Assembly (NCBI GenBank): GCA_037976565.1
Contig: CP137686.1
Coordinates: 4,134,019 to 4,198,018, forward strand
Direction: 5' to 3'
DNA length: 64,000 bases
DNA from: Mesocentrotus franciscanus
Taxonomy: Eukaryota > Echinodermata > Echinoidea > Camarodonta > Strongylocentrotidae
The notes under the pieces are model-generated. The model was not told the origin of the DNA and did not search any database. It worked only from the letters and a program-made list of their open reading frames with translations. Below are positions 61,714 to 64,000 of the stretch, one piece after another. Positions within the stretch are counted from its first letter, which is position 1; every line of letters begins with the position of its first letter. The position numbers were made by a program, and so were the translations under genes.

Positions 61714-63311
61714 GTAAGAACAATCTCATTAGTTAAACAAAATTAATTATACCCAAGGTGACTTTAAATGAGGGCTTTATTTGTACATGAAGTACTTGAC
61801 TCACAAATGCATGTAAAATAATCATCTTTACCAGGGCTCCAGCTCCACTGTCCTCCACACTAACTATTTGGGAAGGAGGTCCGGTTTGAGTCTTTCAAAG
61901 TCTTAATGCACAAGCTACATGTACAAGTATATATAAGATTTTCACAATTTGGGGGTCCGGAGTTGGATTTTGGGCACCCTTGTGTTCCAGGTGCCTGTTG
62001 GTGTCGAGCCCTGTCTTTACCTTTGTTTCAGGGAATATTTTCAGACCAAATTAAGAATAGTTTTTTTCAGAGTCAGAATTGTTGATAATGTAATGTTACA
62101 GTGTAACTATGTTTTTATTTATTTTGCACAATTTATTTCATCATTACTAAAAGTTTTACCATATTAAAGTTTTTAGAATTTGTCATCCTTTTTTTTCTTA
62201 TTCATTAATTACAAATGTTTATTGTATTTTCATTGATTTTGATTTGTATATTTTTATAATTTGATATAATATATGTTTACAATTGTTATTCTGGTATGTG
62301 TTACAAGTGCTTTTTTGTGTACTTTCCACTGCCTTTTTTAAAAATAATATGCTCTTATTCTCATGAATACATGCATCGCCTTAAGTTCTGCATCATCAGC
62401 ACACTTTAAAAAAGAGGTGGCAGAAAAGGATTTGTTGTGGTAAATTGAAGAGATTAACAGTTGGTAGTGTGTGTTCCCTCTGAAATAGAACATGTCTACT
62501 TTGCTTCTTCCTTTTCATTGTGATGTGAGGAAATAGCTGTGATAGCATTACCTCTGAGCGGAAGTAAAGAAGGACGTTTTCATTCAGACTTTACAACAAA
62601 AAAATCTAGTCTACTACAAGATGGTGACACTGGAAATTTCTTATGGATGTTAAATGACAGTGATGCACACCATACTACAATGTACATCTTTCTTTGAGGG
62701 TGAAAGAGGGCAATGATTTTAAAAGAAAAAGATTTGGTGTTGATCTCATGACTTTTCTTTGAGTGAAAAGATCACAGGCTGTCTTATCTCTTTTTTCTTC
62801 TTTCTTTTTGAATCTCCTGTCCTTATCCTGGTAATTGAATTCTGTGTTATGATCAAGGATACTTCTGTTGTTGGTTTATTGGATTAGTTTTCATGGCACT
62901 TATCATTCAGTTTTGAATATTGAAAGTTATTTTTTAAATATTTTTTTTAAAACTCTTAGTTTAATGTTCAATCTTTATTTTCTGTTGAAAATTCTTGGAC
63001 ATAGATTTATATACATGACTTTGACAATAACCTTCTGTGAAGTTGATGACCATTAACAAAATATCTGTCTTTCCCTTGAGTCCCTTCTCATGATCAGTTT
63101 AAATGCACTTACAGTAGTGTATTTACTGTCAATTAAGGTTCTTATAATATAATATATAATTTACAATTTTTACATGAAACATTGTTTCTAGTGCACTCAC
63201 TTCTCTGTAATTAATCATTTTTTAAAGAACTTCATACAGTATATTTCTGCCACTGAACGATAACCGCAGATCTTGAGATCAGTAATAAATTGATGAATTA
63301 CTTGTATAATT
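61714..63311. other. Start of a large TSC22D-like intron, nothing recognised
   Basis: AT-rich intron sequence. No exon with TSC-box features (DLVKSHL.YAVREEVE) is visible. Confidence 0.5.
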
Positions 63312-63920
63312 TGGATGGCATACTATCCACAAAAGTATCTTCATGGTACAGTAGCTTTCTAGACTAAAGTAATGTGACGTTTCAGTGTGTTACAACTTAC
63401 AAGCACCAGTTTACTGTACCTCTTTTACATGTAAATGTGTAGGAATAATTAACAAAATGATAGTGCATACTGCTCTTCAATTATTTTTTATTTGAAACTG
63501 ATCCTTTTTTTTAAATCCTTGTATAATTTTGGATTCTAGACTAAAGTAGTGTGACATTTCAGTGTGTTACAACTTACATGTATAAGTACCAGTTTACTGT
63601 ACCTCTTTTAAATGTGTAGGAAAATTAACCAAATACTAGTGCATACTGCTCTTCAATTATTATTGATTTGAAACTGATCCTTTTTTTACCCTTGTATGAT
63701 TTTGGATGGCAGACTATCCACAAAAGTATCTTCATGGTACAGTACTGTAGCTTTCTAGACTATTAAAAGTAATGTGACATTTCAGTGCATTACCATTTAC
63801 AAGCACTGGTGTACTGTACCTCTTTTAAATGAGTAGGAATAATTAACAAAACGATAGTGCATACTGCTCTTCATCTATTATTAATTTGAAACTGATCCTT
63901 TTTAAATTGGTTGTTTCTTC
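63312..63920. repeat. Tandem repeat, three units of ~175-220 bp
   Basis: Each unit contains TTTCTAGACTA or TTCTAGACTA, GTGACATTTCAGTG, CAGTTTACTGTACCTCTTTT or a close variant, and GTGCATACTGCTCTTCA. Units begin near 63312, 63531 and 63703. The middle unit lacks about 40 bases (ATCCACAAAAGTATCTTCAT). Confidence 0.85.
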
Positions 63921-64000
63921 CTACATGTACATTAACTTGTGTCTCATCAAATGACCAAAATATATTTGCATCCTGTACACCAGGATTAAGGAAGTTTGCA

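Noticed and set aside
1..64000. CRISPR arrays, bacterial operons, prophage or integron structure
   Set aside because: None seen; the repeats are eukaryotic microsatellites, MITEs, SINEs and LINEs, and the genes contain spliceosomal introns.

Overview
This is animal (metazoan) nuclear DNA: split genes with GT-AG introns of about 0.4 to 7 kb, many interspersed repeats, non-LTR retrotransposon relics, tRNA-derived SINEs and long trinucleotide microsatellites. Gene content and repeat style best fit a marine invertebrate deuterostome, most likely an echinoderm such as a sea urchin. That species-level guess is inference. No bacterial, CRISPR or operon-like structure is present.

Layout. 1-6.8 kb is a graveyard of at least five broken CR1/L2/Jockey-like LINE copies in both orientations, one split by a TTAA-flanked MITE. 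7.7-11.3 kb holds the 3' exons of a secreted CAP-domain (CRISP/PR-1-like) gene on the + strand; its first exon is not visible. 11.3-20.6 kb is intergenic and full of foldback MITEs. 20.667-46.254 kb is a nearly complete 14-exon + strand gene for a TMCO3-type protein: signal peptide, coiled coil, then a CPA2 / KefB-like Na+(K+)/H+ antiporter domain of about 730 residues. 46.3-60.2 kb is its likely 3' UTR followed by gene-poor repeat DNA. 60.823-61.713 kb is the first coding exon of a long TSC22D-family regulator, whose leucine-zipper exons must lie beyond the right edge.

The most unusual content is inside the TMCO3-like gene. Four exons (5, 8, 10 and 13) each have decayed partial copies just upstream of the intact exon; exon 8 has three. 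Intron 2 carries about 490 bp of (ATC)n and intron 5 about 450 bp of (GAT)n, so the transcript would contain long complementary tracts flanking exons 3-5. Exon 2 carries an apparent 2-base deletion, and the TSC22D exon an apparent 1-base insertion, so either the assembly has small indels or these alleles are damaged.

The mobile fraction is dominated by short non-autonomous elements. At least five families are bounded by TTAA (ends TTAAAGCC or TTAAAGG), two are TA-flanked mariner-like families, and several are foldback families. Two are SINEs; one has a near-perfect tRNA head with A and B boxes and seems to share its 3' end with a LINE in the window. One roughly 530 bp MITE family keeps an 80-95 codon reading frame open in three of four copies.
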